From Winogradskyella sp. PG-2 (GTDB lineage: Bacteria; Bacteroidota; Bacteroidia; Flavobacteriales; Flavobacteriaceae), in NCBI RefSeq assembly GCF_000828715.1, contig NZ_AP014583.1, forward strand, positions 1,114,001-1,178,000: DNA of 64,000 nucleotides, written 5' to 3'. The position numbers and the translations under genes are program-made. Every line of letters begins with the position of its first letter. Within the stretch, counting starts at the first letter, position 1. This document shows positions 45,645-54,791 of the stretch, in pieces. Below the pieces are notes generated by a model, which was given only the letters and a program-made list of their open reading frames with translations, did no database searches and was not told the origin of the DNA.

Positions 45645-46811
45645 ATGAATCTATACGACCCCATTGTGCAGTCCTTTAAAGTGACTTACAATTACAAATT
45701 ATATTTTACCAATCATCTGTTCTCAACAGATAATGAATTATTTAATTCAATTTTAGAGTCCTATAAACCACAAGAATTAACAAAAGTTTTATTTGTATTA
45801 GATAGTAATGTAAATAAGCTTCACCCTGAATTAGAAAAGCAGATTAAAGCATATTGTGAGTATTACACTAATAATATTAAGCATACTGAATTAATTGTAG
45901 TTCCTGGAGGTGAGCAAAGCAAAAATGACTCAATATTAGTAGATGATATCCTAAGAGGTATTGATAAAAACAAAATATGCAGGCATTCTTTTGTTGTAGT
46001 AATAGGAGGTGGTGCCGTTATAGATATGGTAGGTTATGCTGCAGCAATTGCCCACAGAGGTGTAAAATTAATTAGAATTCCTACAACTGTATTATCACAA
46101 AACGATGCTGCTGTAGGAGTTAAAAATAGCGTAAACTTACTTAATAAGAAAAACTTCTTAGGCACTTTTGCAACACCTTATGCTATCATAAATGATAGCA
46201 TATTTTTAGACACTTTACAAGAAAGAGATTGGGTTTCTGGAATTGCTGAAGCTATAAAAGTTGCTCTAGTAAGAGATAAAGTGTTTTTTAAATTTATACA
46301 AGATAACGCAGAAGTACTTTACAAAAGAGATAAAGAAACTATGCAGTATCTCATTTATAAATGCGCAAAACTGCACATGGAGCATATTGCACAAGGTGGT
46401 GACCCTTTTGAGAGTGGTTCTTCTCGCCCTTTAGATTTTGGTCATTGGGCAGCACACAAATTAGAATACATGACCAATTACCAATTGCGTCATGGGGAAG
46501 CTGTTGCTATTGGTATGGCTATAGATTTGACTTATGCCTATCTAATCAATCTTATTGACTTTAATACCTTGGAATCTATTTTAAAAGTTATAGAAAACGT
46601 TGGTTTTAATTTAGACTTACCTATTACATCTGAAAATGAATTACAAAAATTATTAGGAGGCATTGAAGAATTTAGAGAACACCTTGGAGGTCAATTGACC
46701 ATTACACTTATCTCCAAAATTGGAACTAAAAATGATGTGCATTATATTGACATGAATAAAATGCAACAAGCCATAAAAATGCTTCCAACATTATTAAAAG
46801 AAAATAACTAA
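45645..46811 (+). CDS. eboD: EboD, 3-dehydroquinate-synthase-like sugar phosphate cyclase
   Basis: A 388-residue member of the AroB superfamily: NAD-binding VVIGGGAVIDMVGYAAAIAHRGVKLIRIPTTVLSQNDAAVGVKNS, and metal ligands Glu in SGIAEAIKVALVRD, His in LDFGHWAAHKLE and His in LRHGEAVAIG. The clustering with ebo genes and sequence differences in the substrate pocket (for example WAAHKLEYM) argue that it makes a different cyclitol or ketone, not dehydroquinate for the shikimate pathway. Confidence 0.9.
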   Translation: MNLYDPIVQSFKVTYNYKLYFTNHLFSTDNELFNSILESYKPQELTKVLFVLDSNVNKLHPELEKQIKAYCEYYTNNIKHTELIVVPGGEQSKNDSILVDDILRGIDKNKICRHSFVVVIGGGAVIDMVGYAAAIAHRGVKLIRIPTTVLSQNDAAVGVKNSVNLLNKKNFLGTFATPYAIINDSIFLDTLQERDWVSGIAEAIKVALVRDKVFFKFIQDNAEVLYKRDKETMQYLIYKCAKLHMEHIAQGGDPFESGSSRPLDFGHWAAHKLEYMTNYQLRHGEAVAIGMAIDLTYAYLINLIDFNTLESILKVIENVGFNLDLPITSENELQKLLGGIEEFREHLGGQLTITLISKIGTKNDVHYIDMNKMQQAIKMLPTLLKENN

Positions 46812-46816
46812 CCAAA

Positions 46817-48010
46817 GTGGTCGTAAATAAAATATTTCATTGCACATATTGTACTAACATTCATGGTGGCAAAAACTGGGAATTAACTTTTAATGACCTA
46901 AAAAATTACATCCCAAAAATAAAGGAAGACGTTGCACCAAACAGTCCTTTTGGTATAGGTTTACGCTTATCTAATAAAGCTAGTGAAGAGTTACAAATTG
47001 GAAATAATTTACTAGAATTTAAGACTTGGTTAGACTCAAAAAATTTATATGTCTTTACAATGAATGGGTTTCCATATGGGAATTTTCATGATGAAGTTGT
47101 TAAGGACAAAGTACATACACCAGATTGGACTACAACAAAACGACTTAATTATACAAAACGACTTTTTAATCAATTAGCATACATATTGCCTGAAGGACTT
47201 GATGGCGGAATTTCTACATCTCCTCTAAGCTATAAACATTGGCATAAAACTACAATTGACAAAGAATATGTTTTTACAGAAGGCGCAAAAAATTTGGCCA
47301 AAGTTGTTTGTCATTTAGTTAAAATTGAACAAGAAACAGGAAAATATCTGCACTTAGATATTGAACCTGAACCAGATGGCGTATTAGAGAATACTGAAGA
47401 ATTTTTAGCTTTCTATAATGACTATTTATTACCACAAGGTAGCGAAATCATAAGTGAAGTTTTGAAAATTAGTTCAAAAGAAGCAGAAGAATTAATTTAC
47501 AGACATATGACAATATGCTATGATGTTTGTCATTTTTCATTGGCTTTCGAAGAACCAAAAGACACTTTTGAAAAACTCAAAAAACACAACATTAAAGTAG
47601 GTAAAATCCAAGTAAGTTCTGCGTTAAAAATTAATTTTGATGGACATAACGATGAAGCTATTTGGGAATCTTTATCAAACTTTAATGAATCCACCTATCT
47701 TCATCAGGTCACTGAAAAAATTGATGGAGTAGTAATAGTTTATAATGATTTGCCTTTAGTTTTAGGACAAAAGAAAAGTCATAACGAATTAAGAGCGCAT
47801 TTTCATGTTCCTATTTTTTTGGATACATTTAATCACTTGCAATCAACTCAAAACCAAATATTAGAAGTGATGGATCACCTCAAAACAGATGCCATCTCTA
47901 ATCATATAGAAGTAGAAACATATACTTGGAATGTATTACCAAACAACCTAAAAATTCCTATAGATCAATCTATTAGCAGAGAGCTTAATTGGTTACTAAA
48001 ACAATTTTAA
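46817..48010 (+). CDS. eboE: EboE, TIM-barrel metabolite-traffic protein
   Basis: A 397-residue protein of the xylose-isomerase / AP-endonuclease-2 fold type. It begins FHCTYCTNIHGGKNW and carries HLDIEPEPDGVLENTEEF and MTICYDVCHFSLAFE, with His, Glu and Asp residues that fit a metal centre at the barrel mouth, and FHVPIFLDTF near the end. Start is GTG at 46817, 5 nt after eboD. The reaction is unknown. Confidence 0.9.
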   Translation: MVVNKIFHCTYCTNIHGGKNWELTFNDLKNYIPKIKEDVAPNSPFGIGLRLSNKASEELQIGNNLLEFKTWLDSKNLYVFTMNGFPYGNFHDEVVKDKVHTPDWTTTKRLNYTKRLFNQLAYILPEGLDGGISTSPLSYKHWHKTTIDKEYVFTEGAKNLAKVVCHLVKIEQETGKYLHLDIEPEPDGVLENTEEFLAFYNDYLLPQGSEIISEVLKISSKEAEELIYRHMTICYDVCHFSLAFEEPKDTFEKLKKHNIKVGKIQVSSALKINFDGHNDEAIWESLSNFNESTYLHQVTEKIDGVVIVYNDLPLVLGQKKSHNELRAHFHVPIFLDTFNHLQSTQNQILEVMDHLKTDAISNHIEVETYTWNVLPNNLKIPIDQSISRELNWLLKQF

Positions 48011-48014
48011 ACTA

Positions 48015-49391
48015 ATGAATAAAACGGTTGTAATTAATGTTGTAGGATTATCTAATCGTGTTATTGGGGAGCATACACCTTTTATAAAAACATTTTTAGA
48101 AAAAGGACAATCTTCTATTATAAAGCCTGTATTACCAGCTGTTACTTGTTCTGCACAATCAACCTATCTAACCGGTAAATGGCCTTCTGAACATGGTATT
48201 ATTGGCAATGGTTGGTATTTTAAAGAGGAGTGTGAAGTGAAATTTTGGAGACAATCCAATAAACTAGTAGAAAGTAAAAAAATCTGGGATATTCTTAAAG
48301 AAGAGAACGATAGTTTTACTTGTGCAAATCATTTTTGGTGGTACAATATGTATTCTACTGTTGATTACAGTGTGACTCCTCGCCCTAATTACTTAGCAGA
48401 CGGTCGCAAAATTCCAGATTGCTATTCACAACCCTCTGATTTACGAGATACACTTCAAGACAAATTAGGAACTTTTCCTTTATTTCATTTTTGGGGACCA
48501 AAGACAACCATAAAATCTAGTCAATGGATTGCAGATGGAGCCATAAAAACTGATGAATTATATAACCCTACACTGAGCTTAATATATTTACCTCATTTAG
48601 ATTATAACCTGCAACGTCACGGTTTAGATTTCAATATTATTTCTAAAGATTTACAAGAAATAGATAATGTTGTAAGAGGATTGGTAACCTGCTATGAAAA
48701 ACAAGATTGTAATATTATTCTACTATCAGAATATGGAATTACAAACGTTAATAAACCTATTCATTTAAATAGAATTCTGCGTCAACATAACTATCTATCG
48801 ATTCGTGAAGAAAGAGGTTTAGAATTATTAGATGCAGGTGCTAGTAAAGCTTTTGCCGTTGCTGATCATCAAATTGCGCATATCTATTTAAATGACACTA
48901 CTACAAAAGACAAAATTATAGCTATTCTTAAAAAGACAGATGGTATTGAAAAAGTATTGTCAAACGAAGATCTAAAAGCTCTGAATTTAAAACATAATCG
49001 TTGCGGAGATATTGTTGTTGTCGCTGATAAAAACTCTTGGTTTACTTATTATTTTTGGTTAGATAATGAAAAAGCTCCTGATTATGCTAGGATGGTTGAT
49101 ATTCATAAAAAACCAGGTTATGACCCTGTTGAAATGTATACAGATCCAAAGGACAAATTGTTAATGCCGAAGGTTATATGGAAGCTCTTAAAGAAGAAAT
49201 TAGGCTTTAGAACTGTTATGGATATTATACCTATTGATGCTAGTTTAATAAAAGGCTCGCATGGAAGGTTACCTGAAAATGAAGATGATTACCCTATTTT
49301 TATTAGTAATAATAATTCAATAGAGATAGAGAAACAACTGGTCGCAACTGATGTTTATCATCTTTTACAAAAGCATGTTTCAGAAAAATAA
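48015..49391 (+). CDS. eboF: EboF, alkaline-phosphatase-superfamily phosphodiesterase
   Basis: A 458-residue cytoplasmic protein (no signal peptide) of the nucleotide pyrophosphatase/phosphodiesterase group. The nucleophile region is PVLPAVTCSAQSTYLTGKWPSEHGIIGNGWYF, with Thr/Ser after VTCSA. Metal ligands occur in YLPHLDYNLQRHG, LLSEYGI and SHGRLPENEDDYPIF. It probably removes phosphate or a phosphodiester from the ebo product. Last gene of the six-gene run; no clear terminator is seen. Confidence 0.88.
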   Translation: MNKTVVINVVGLSNRVIGEHTPFIKTFLEKGQSSIIKPVLPAVTCSAQSTYLTGKWPSEHGIIGNGWYFKEECEVKFWRQSNKLVESKKIWDILKEENDSFTCANHFWWYNMYSTVDYSVTPRPNYLADGRKIPDCYSQPSDLRDTLQDKLGTFPLFHFWGPKTTIKSSQWIADGAIKTDELYNPTLSLIYLPHLDYNLQRHGLDFNIISKDLQEIDNVVRGLVTCYEKQDCNIILLSEYGITNVNKPIHLNRILRQHNYLSIREERGLELLDAGASKAFAVADHQIAHIYLNDTTTKDKIIAILKKTDGIEKVLSNEDLKALNLKHNRCGDIVVVADKNSWFTYYFWLDNEKAPDYARMVDIHKKPGYDPVEMYTDPKDKLLMPKVIWKLLKKKLGFRTVMDIIPIDASLIKGSHGRLPENEDDYPIFISNNNSIEIEKQLVATDVYHLLQKHVSEK

Positions 49392-49469
49392 CAGCATACT
49401 TTTCAACACTAACAATCAATTTGTTAACTTATAAATTGTGGAGTTTAGCTCCCATTATAAAATTATAAT

Positions 49470-49814
49470 ATGAAACTATTTTTTAAAATATTTGCCTTTG
49501 TATTTGCCCTTTTATGTCTCACCTCAGCATATTTACAATTAAATGATCCTGACCTTTTATTATGGTTATGTATTTATATAACCTCTGGTATTGTTTCAAT
49601 TTTATTTGCACTAAACAGATTGCCTTACCAGATTTATTTAGTACTATCTATTGGCTATGTTATTGGTGCTTTTCTTTTTTGGCCAGAAACGTTTGAAGGA
49701 GTAACTATTGGTGGAGGGGAAATAAGTAATATTGAACATGCTAGAGAATCTTTAGGCTTAATAATTTTAGCTTTAGTAATGTTAATTTTTGGGATTAGGA
49801 CTAAAACTAATTAA
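49470..49814 (+). CDS. TMEM220-family small membrane protein
   Basis: A 114-residue protein with four hydrophobic helices and the TMEM220 signature AYLQLNDPDLLLWLCIYITSGIVSILFAL, then FWPETFEGVTIGGGEISNIEHARESLGLIILALVMLIFG. The family is shared with animals and its function is unknown. It is separated from eboF by 78 nt and is probably an independent gene. Confidence 0.85.
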   Translation: MKLFFKIFAFVFALLCLTSAYLQLNDPDLLLWLCIYITSGIVSILFALNRLPYQIYLVLSIGYVIGAFLFWPETFEGVTIGGGEISNIEHARESLGLIILALVMLIFGIRTKTN

Positions 49815-49870
49815 TATAATCCTCTATGAATAATGTAGGTGGTAAACTAATATAAAAAAACCTCGCAACT

Positions 49871-50503
49871 TCAATCACAGTTACTCTCGTAATATTCTAT
49901 AATTGTTTTTAGGTCATCTTTACCTAACTTTTCTGCTATAACTTTTTCTGCCAGAGCATTACAGTCTGAAAAGAAAGTTGCAATATCTTTGGAGTCATAC
50001 ATTATTTCTGCCATATCATTACCTTTTGACAAAAATAATTGATTATGTCCACCATAAAATCTAAACATTGGTATGTTAGTTCCACCTGGCATAAAACTCA
50101 TACCTCCACCTCCGCCAAATGTTCTACCAAAAAGTGTTACTGAACCCTTTTTCAAAACCTCTAAAAAATGTAATCGTTCCCGATCCTCTTCAACATACAT
50201 TGTAACATATAATGCTTGACTCTGCTTTTTCACTTTACGTTTATTTACTTTTTCTGTATATTTTACAGTAAAATGGATAGAATCTATTTTATTAATTTCA
50301 ATTTTCTTAGCCTTATCTTTTTTGTTCTGACGAAAACGTAAGCTCTCTTTAGGTTGAAATCTAAATTTACCACCTTGTCTAATTACGGCTTCGCCTTTTA
50401 CTATACTATCGTTTTCCATATATATGGTCGCAGGTGACCAACTATATTGACCAAAAGCCATGGTAAAGGACAATAAAAATACTACTCTAACAATTCCTCT
50501 CAT
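49871..50503 (-). CDS. Secreted protein of unknown function (210 aa)
   Basis: Signal peptide MRGIVRVVFLLSFTMAFGQ, then a beta-rich N-terminal half (SPATIYMENDSIVKGEAVIRQGGKFRF ... IDSIHFTVKYTEKVNKRKVKKQSQALYVTMYV) that looks like the common Bacteroidota domain in proteins with metal-response-like repeats, and a helical C-terminus (DIATFFSDCNALAEKVIAEKLGKDDLKTIIEYYESNC). No family assigned. It lies between the ebo run and the alginate locus. Confidence 0.65.
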   Translation of the reverse strand: MRGIVRVVFLLSFTMAFGQYSWSPATIYMENDSIVKGEAVIRQGGKFRFQPKESLRFRQNKKDKAKKIEINKIDSIHFTVKYTEKVNKRKVKKQSQALYVTMYVEEDRERLHFLEVLKKGSVTLFGRTFGGGGGMSFMPGGTNIPMFRFYGGHNQLFLSKGNDMAEIMYDSKDIATFFSDCNALAEKVIAEKLGKDDLKTIIEYYESNCD

Positions 50504-50563
50504 TAAGTTTTTTTGAGGTTAAATTTAGAGAAAATAGATTATATATTTCTAAAGAAAAAGTAA

Positions 50564-51084
50564 TTAGTTATTTAATAAGTTAATCAAGCTATCATATGAA
50601 ATTTGCTTTATTTCATCTAAAGATTGTGAACTTTCTGTGTTGATGGATTCAACAGGAAATGAACTATTTGCGTATTGATTTTTTTTCTGATTTTTATCCG
50701 CCGATATAACTATGATTCCATCAATAGAACCATCGCTAAGGCTTTTTATATAGTTTAATTCTTTGGTATAAGAATTAAATGATTGATAAAACAAAATTCT
50801 ATAACCAAAGGTTTCAGCAGTTTTCTGTAAATGACATAGCGAATGACTATAACAAGCTATAGTGACTTCAGGTAAAATTACAGCAATAGAACCTGTTTTT
50901 GGATTCTAAGTGAAACAGCATAATTATTTGGAACATAATTATGCCGTTTTGCTATTGATTTTATTATCTCTCGAGTTGCTTTACTAATTTCTAGCTTATT
51001 ATTTAAAGCCTTAGATACCGTGGATATAGAATATCCCGATAAAGATGAAATTTCTTTTATTGTAACAGCAGCCGTCGATTTCAA
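50564..51084 (-). pseudogene. Frameshifted LacI-type regulator, short form
   Basis: The first 64 residues are an intact LacI helix-turn-helix (VTIKEISSLSGYSISTVSKALNNKLEISKATREII ... NNYAVSLR). After IQK the frame breaks within the A5 run at about 50896-50900: restoring one A gives IQKTGSIAVILPEVTIACYSHSLCHLQKTAETFGYRILFYQSF, a continuous sensor-like half ending SYDSLINLLNN. The product would be only about 173 residues, shorter than normal LacI (330-350); short HTH-plus-half-sensor forms may exist naturally in Flavobacteriia. It is 3 nt downstream of eda, so it probably regulated the KDG genes. Confidence 0.8.
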
Positions 51085-51087
51085 TTT

Positions 51088-51756
51088 TTATGATTTTAAA
51101 TCATTAATTATACGTAATGCATTTTTGGTATCCGATTCTATTTTAGTTAAATCATAATTACCTTCTGCATTTTTTGCAATGAGTTTAGAACCCATACCTA
51201 CGCAAGTTACAACAGCTTTAAACCAGCCTTCTAAATTATCTCTAGTTGGTGAAACACCACCTATAGGCATAATACTTGTCCATGATTGAGGACCTCGAAT
51301 AGCCTTTACAAAATCAGGCCCATATATTCCACCTGGAAATAATTTAACTATTTCGCAGCCTAACTCTTCCGCTCTACATATTTCAGTTAAAGAACCATAT
51401 CCTGGAGACCACATAACTTTTCGTCGGTTACAAACCGTTGCAATGTCTTCTCTCAATACTGATGTTACAATAAAGTTAGCACCCAAGGCCATAAAACGAG
51501 ATGCTGATGCAGCATCAGTTACAGAACCAACACCCATAATCATTCCTGGCAATTCTTTTAGAACATATTTGTTCAGCTCACCAAAAACTTCGTGAGCAAA
51601 ATCGCCCCTTGCAGTAAACTCAAGTAATCTTGCACCACCATCATAAGTAGCCTTTATTACTTTTTTACTTACTTCTAAATCTGAATTATAAAACAATGGT
51701 ACTAAACCTGTTTGTTTCATAATATTTGCAACTTCTATTCTTGTGAAATTTGCCAT
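51088..51756 (-). CDS. eda: 2-keto-3-deoxy-6-phosphogluconate aldolase
   Basis: Cleaves KDPG to pyruvate and glyceraldehyde 3-phosphate, the last step of alginate monomer breakdown. The 222-residue frame is intact. The catalytic Glu is in RLLEFTARGDFA and the Schiff-base Lys in CEIVKLFPGGIYGP; the phosphate site is IMPIGGVSPT. It is flanked by broken kdgK (3 nt upstream) and broken lacI (3 nt downstream), so its substrate is no longer made by the local kinase. The Flavobacteriia form is usually annotated as bifunctional with 4-hydroxy-2-oxoglutarate aldolase. Confidence 0.93.
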   Translation of the reverse strand: MANFTRIEVANIMKQTGLVPLFYNSDLEVSKKVIKATYDGGARLLEFTARGDFAHEVFGELNKYVLKELPGMIMGVGSVTDAASASRFMALGANFIVTSVLREDIATVCNRRKVMWSPGYGSLTEICRAEELGCEIVKLFPGGIYGPDFVKAIRGPQSWTSIMPIGGVSPTRDNLEGWFKAVVTCVGMGSKLIAKNAEGNYDLTKIESDTKNALRIINDLKS

Positions 51757-51759
51757 ATC

Positions 51760-52806
51760 TTATCTTGCTACACGTCCTGAGGCATCACCACCCATTAATT
51801 TCTCTACTTCAGGTACTGTTACCAAGTTAGCATCTCCTTTTATAGTGTGCTTTAAACAAGATGAAGCAACAGCAAAATCTAATGCATTTTGATCATCTTC
51901 AGGATACTTTAATAATCCTTAGATAACCCCCCCCATAAATGAATCACCTCCACCTACACGATGTACAATATCAGTAATTTGGTATTGACGCGTTTCATAC
52001 ATTTTTTTACCATCGTATAAAACACCTGCCCAAGTATTGTGAGAAGCTGAAATTGAACCTCTCAAAGTAGTAATCACTTTTTTAGCTCTTGGGAATTTCT
52101 CCATCATCTGTTTACAAACTGATAAGAAAGCTTCAGCTTTTGCATCGTGTCCATGTTTATGTACGTCTAATCCTTCAGGGTGAATTCCAAAATGCTTTTC
52201 AGCATCTTCTTCATTTCCTAGAATTATATCACAATAGGATGTTATTTCTGTCATTATTTTTTCTCTATGCTTTTCATCACAAAAAGTCCATAGCTTAGCT
52301 CTATAATTTAAATCTGTAGAGATCGTAACACCCATTTCGCTAGCCACTTTAACAGCTTCTAAACAAGCATCTGCCGCTCCTTGAGAAATAGCAGGTGTAA
52401 TTCCCGTCCAATGAAACCAAGCCACATCTTTAAAAACAGATTCCCAATCTACTATACCAGGCTTAATTTCAGAAATTGCAGAATGTGCTCTATCATAAAC
52501 CTCTTGACTTCCTCTACTTACTGCACCTGTTTCCAAGAAATAAATTCCTAATCGATCTCCACCATATACAATCTTATCTACTCCAACACCGCGTTTACGT
52601 ATTTCCACCATAGCACATGCTCCAATATCATTTTTTGGAAGACGTGTTACAAAGTCTACTGGCACACCATAGTTAGCTAAGGATACAGCTACATTAGATT
52701 CACCACCACCATACACAACATCAAAGCTTGATGCTTGAGAAAATCTTAAGAATCCTTGAGGTGCCAATCTTAGCATAATCTCCCCAAAAGTGACTACTTT
52801 TTTCAT
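51760..52806 (-). pseudogene. kdgK: 2-keto-3-deoxygluconate kinase, in-frame stop
   Basis: PfkB-family kinase that phosphorylates KDG. Residues 1-295 read cleanly: VTFGEIMLRLAPQGFLRFSQASSFDVVYGGGESNVAVSLA, DVAWFHWTGITPAIS and the GxGD catalytic loop HRVGGGDSFMGG. A TAA at 51919-51921 stands where a Tyr would be expected (VI-stop-GLLKYP); the same frame then continues for another 53 codons ([23 protein letters not shown] ... DASGRVAR) to a normal end 3 nt before eda. The adjacent C8 run is not the cause, since the frame is kept. Loss of the C-terminal helices after the catalytic Asp probably inactivates it. Confidence 0.85.
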
Positions 52807-52842
52807 TATTAAAATATTAGTTTATTAGTTAAAAATTGTTGT

Positions 52843-52862
52843 TTGCTTAAACGATTAAGCAA
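52843..52862. promoter_or_regulatory. LacI-type operator between kdgK and lacI
   Basis: TTGCTTAA and TTAAGCAA form perfect 8-bp arms around ACGA, leaving a CG at the exact centre, the usual LacI-family operator form. It lies 37 nt upstream of kdgK and just before the divergent LacI gene, and would let the LacI control itself and the KDG genes. Confidence 0.65.
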
Positions 52863-52875
52863 CTATAGAAAAAAC

Positions 52876-53895
52876 TTGGCAAATAAAGAAAGAACGACTA
52901 TCAGAGACATTGCCAAAGTGCTTAATATATCACCTGCAGCAGTTTCTAAAGCTATGCATAACGATTTTAGGATTAGCACTAAAACAAAAGAAGCTGTTAA
53001 ACGTGTTGCTAAGGAATTAAACTATCAACCTAATCATTTGGCAAGTGCATTAAGAAAAGGTAAAAGTAATTTGGTTGGAGTTATTGTGCCACGAACTAAT
53101 AGTAATTTCTTTTCGTCTGTCATTGAACATATGGAAATTGTTTTAAATAAAGCTGGCTACAGTATTATTATTACTCAATCTAATGAGTCTTTTGAAAAAG
53201 AATGTAACAGTATTGATACTCTTTTGTTTACTCAAGTTGATGGAATTATTGCTTCTATGGCTAATGAAACGGTTGATTTGTCTTATTATGAAAAGATAAA
53301 ATCTAAAGGTATTCCCTTAATACTATTTGATAGAGGTGAAAATGACTTAAACGTAGATTATGTTGGTATTAATGATTATGACAGTAGTCATATGATAGTT
53401 GAACACCTTATTTCTAAAGGTTGTAACCGTATTGCACATATTGGTGAATATAGACGAACAAGAATATTTAATAATAGAATTCGTGGTTATATTGATGCAA
53501 TAACTAAAAATAACCTGCCTCTAGATAATAATCTAATCATAGAGTGTTCTTTAACTCTAGAGGATGGCAGATACGAAATGCAAAATCTTCTAAAACTTAA
53601 GAATAGACCCGACGCCATTTATGTTACTAGTGATTATGCTGCTCTTGGTGCTTTACAAGTTTTAAATGAAAATAATATTAATGTACCTAATGATATTCGC
53701 TTGATTGGATTTGGGAATGAACCTTTTACGTCTTTGGTATCTCCAACAATTTCTAGCATTAATCAACATAGTGGGGCTATTGGTCGTCTTGCTGCTGAAA
53801 CATTTTTGAAAAGAGTTAAAACACCAGAAATAAAACAGAGCCTAAATAAAATAATTCTTGATGCGGAGTTAGTTGTAAGAAACTCATCAGAATAA
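52876..53895 (+). CDS. LacI-family transcriptional regulator
   Basis: A full-length regulator (339 residues from TTG 52876) with HTH RTTIRDIAKVLNISPAAVSKAMHNDFRISTKTKEAVKRVAKELNYQPNHLASALRKGKSNLVGVIVPRTNSNFF and a complete periplasmic-binding-like sensor domain (DYVGINDYDSSHMIVEHLI, PDAIYVTSDYAALGALQVL, DIRLIGFGNEPFTSLVSPTISSINQ). An earlier TTG at 52843 would place the start inside the operator palindrome, so I prefer 52876; no ATG is available. It is intact and divergent from broken kdgK. It probably senses a KDG-type intermediate of alginate breakdown. Confidence 0.9.
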   Translation: MANKERTTIRDIAKVLNISPAAVSKAMHNDFRISTKTKEAVKRVAKELNYQPNHLASALRKGKSNLVGVIVPRTNSNFFSSVIEHMEIVLNKAGYSIIITQSNESFEKECNSIDTLLFTQVDGIIASMANETVDLSYYEKIKSKGIPLILFDRGENDLNVDYVGINDYDSSHMIVEHLISKGCNRIAHIGEYRRTRIFNNRIRGYIDAITKNNLPLDNNLIIECSLTLEDGRYEMQNLLKLKNRPDAIYVTSDYAALGALQVLNENNINVPNDIRLIGFGNEPFTSLVSPTISSINQHSGAIGRLAAETFLKRVKTPEIKQSLNKIILDAELVVRNSSE

Positions 53896-53897
53896 AA

Positions 53898-53929
53898 AAG
53901 AGTGATTTTACTTTAGTTTAATCACTCTT
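53898..53929 (-). terminator. Terminator between LacI and SDR genes
   Basis: AAGAGTGATT and AATCACTCTT form a 10-bp stem with a 12-nt loop. On the minus strand it is followed by TTTTTT, so it mainly ends the SDR transcript, with possible use by lacI. Confidence 0.75.
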
Positions 53930-53988
53930 CTTGCTAAAACTAAAATCAAAAAATTTAGCTTAATGCTAATTATTAATTGAAATCAATA

Positions 53989-54753
53989 TTATATTCCTAA
54001 AGCTTGTCCATCTCCAATTTGGATGGTTTCTGCGGTTATAAAAGATGCATCTTTACTAGCTAAGAAAGAAATTACACCAGCAACATCTTCTGGCTGACCT
54101 AATCTTCCTAACATAATATTATTTGCCCATGAAGCAAAAACTTCTGGCTTAGTCGCTTTAATTTGTGCATGGAATGGTGTGTCAATTGTTCCAGGAGATA
54201 CTGCGTTTGCTCTAATACCATATTCAGCTAAATCTTTTGCTAAAGCTCTTGTAATTGCGTGAACACCCGCTTTAGACGTTCCGTATACTCCTTGCACCTG
54301 GTCCACCTGCTGTCCAACCAGCATTAGACGTATAGTTAATTATAGATGGGTGTTCTCTCTTTTTTAGATAAGGAATTGCAGCTCTTGATGTAAAAAACAC
54401 AGAATCTAAATTTAAAGCCATAATAAATCTGTAAAAGTCAGTCGTCATTTCTTCGAATCTAGATCTTCCGCCTAGACCACCAGCATTGTTTACTAACGTA
54501 TCTATCTTTCCATATTTTTCACCAATTTTCACAATATTACTTGTTACCTGATCTTCTTTAGTAACATCAAAATTATAATATTCTGCCGTTATTACTTAAG
54601 CTGCAATCTCTTCAACTCTTTTAGATCCTGCTTCTGGTTCAATTCCATTAAGTATAACAGTATACCCATCTTTACCTAATCGTTTTGCAACTTCAAAACC
54701 GATATACCTCTAGTGGCCCCAGTTACTACGGCTACTTTTCCTTTATTACTCAT
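53989..54753 (-). pseudogene. SDR-family dehydrogenase (probable DEH reductase), three lesions
   Basis: Expected to reduce the alginate monomer DEH (4-deoxy-L-erythro-5-hexoseulose uronate) to KDG. From ATG 54753 it reads KVAVVTGATRGI, then loses frame by what looks like a 2-bp AT duplication at about 54702-54706 (without it: GIGFEVAKRLGKDGYTVILNG). A TAA follows at 54596-54598. The next part, LVNNAGGLGGRSRF and INYTSNAGWTAGGPGA, breaks again by an inserted base near 54292; then GVYGTSKAGVHAITRALAKDL with the intact YxxxK pair, ending IQIGDGQALGI. Three independent lesions make it non-functional. The DEH reductase role is inferred from locus context. Confidence 0.85.
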
Positions 54754-54791
54754 CTTATTTATGGTTATTTTTTAATTTAATTTATTTCGTT

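Noticed and set aside
45645..46811. eboD as the housekeeping aroB
   Set aside because: It is locked in the ebo run and no other shikimate gene is nearby; the superfamily contains several cyclases with other products.
51922..51936. C8 homopolymer as cause of kdgK truncation
   Set aside because: The reading frame is the same on both sides of the run; the break is a TAA substitution just after it, so no indel is needed.
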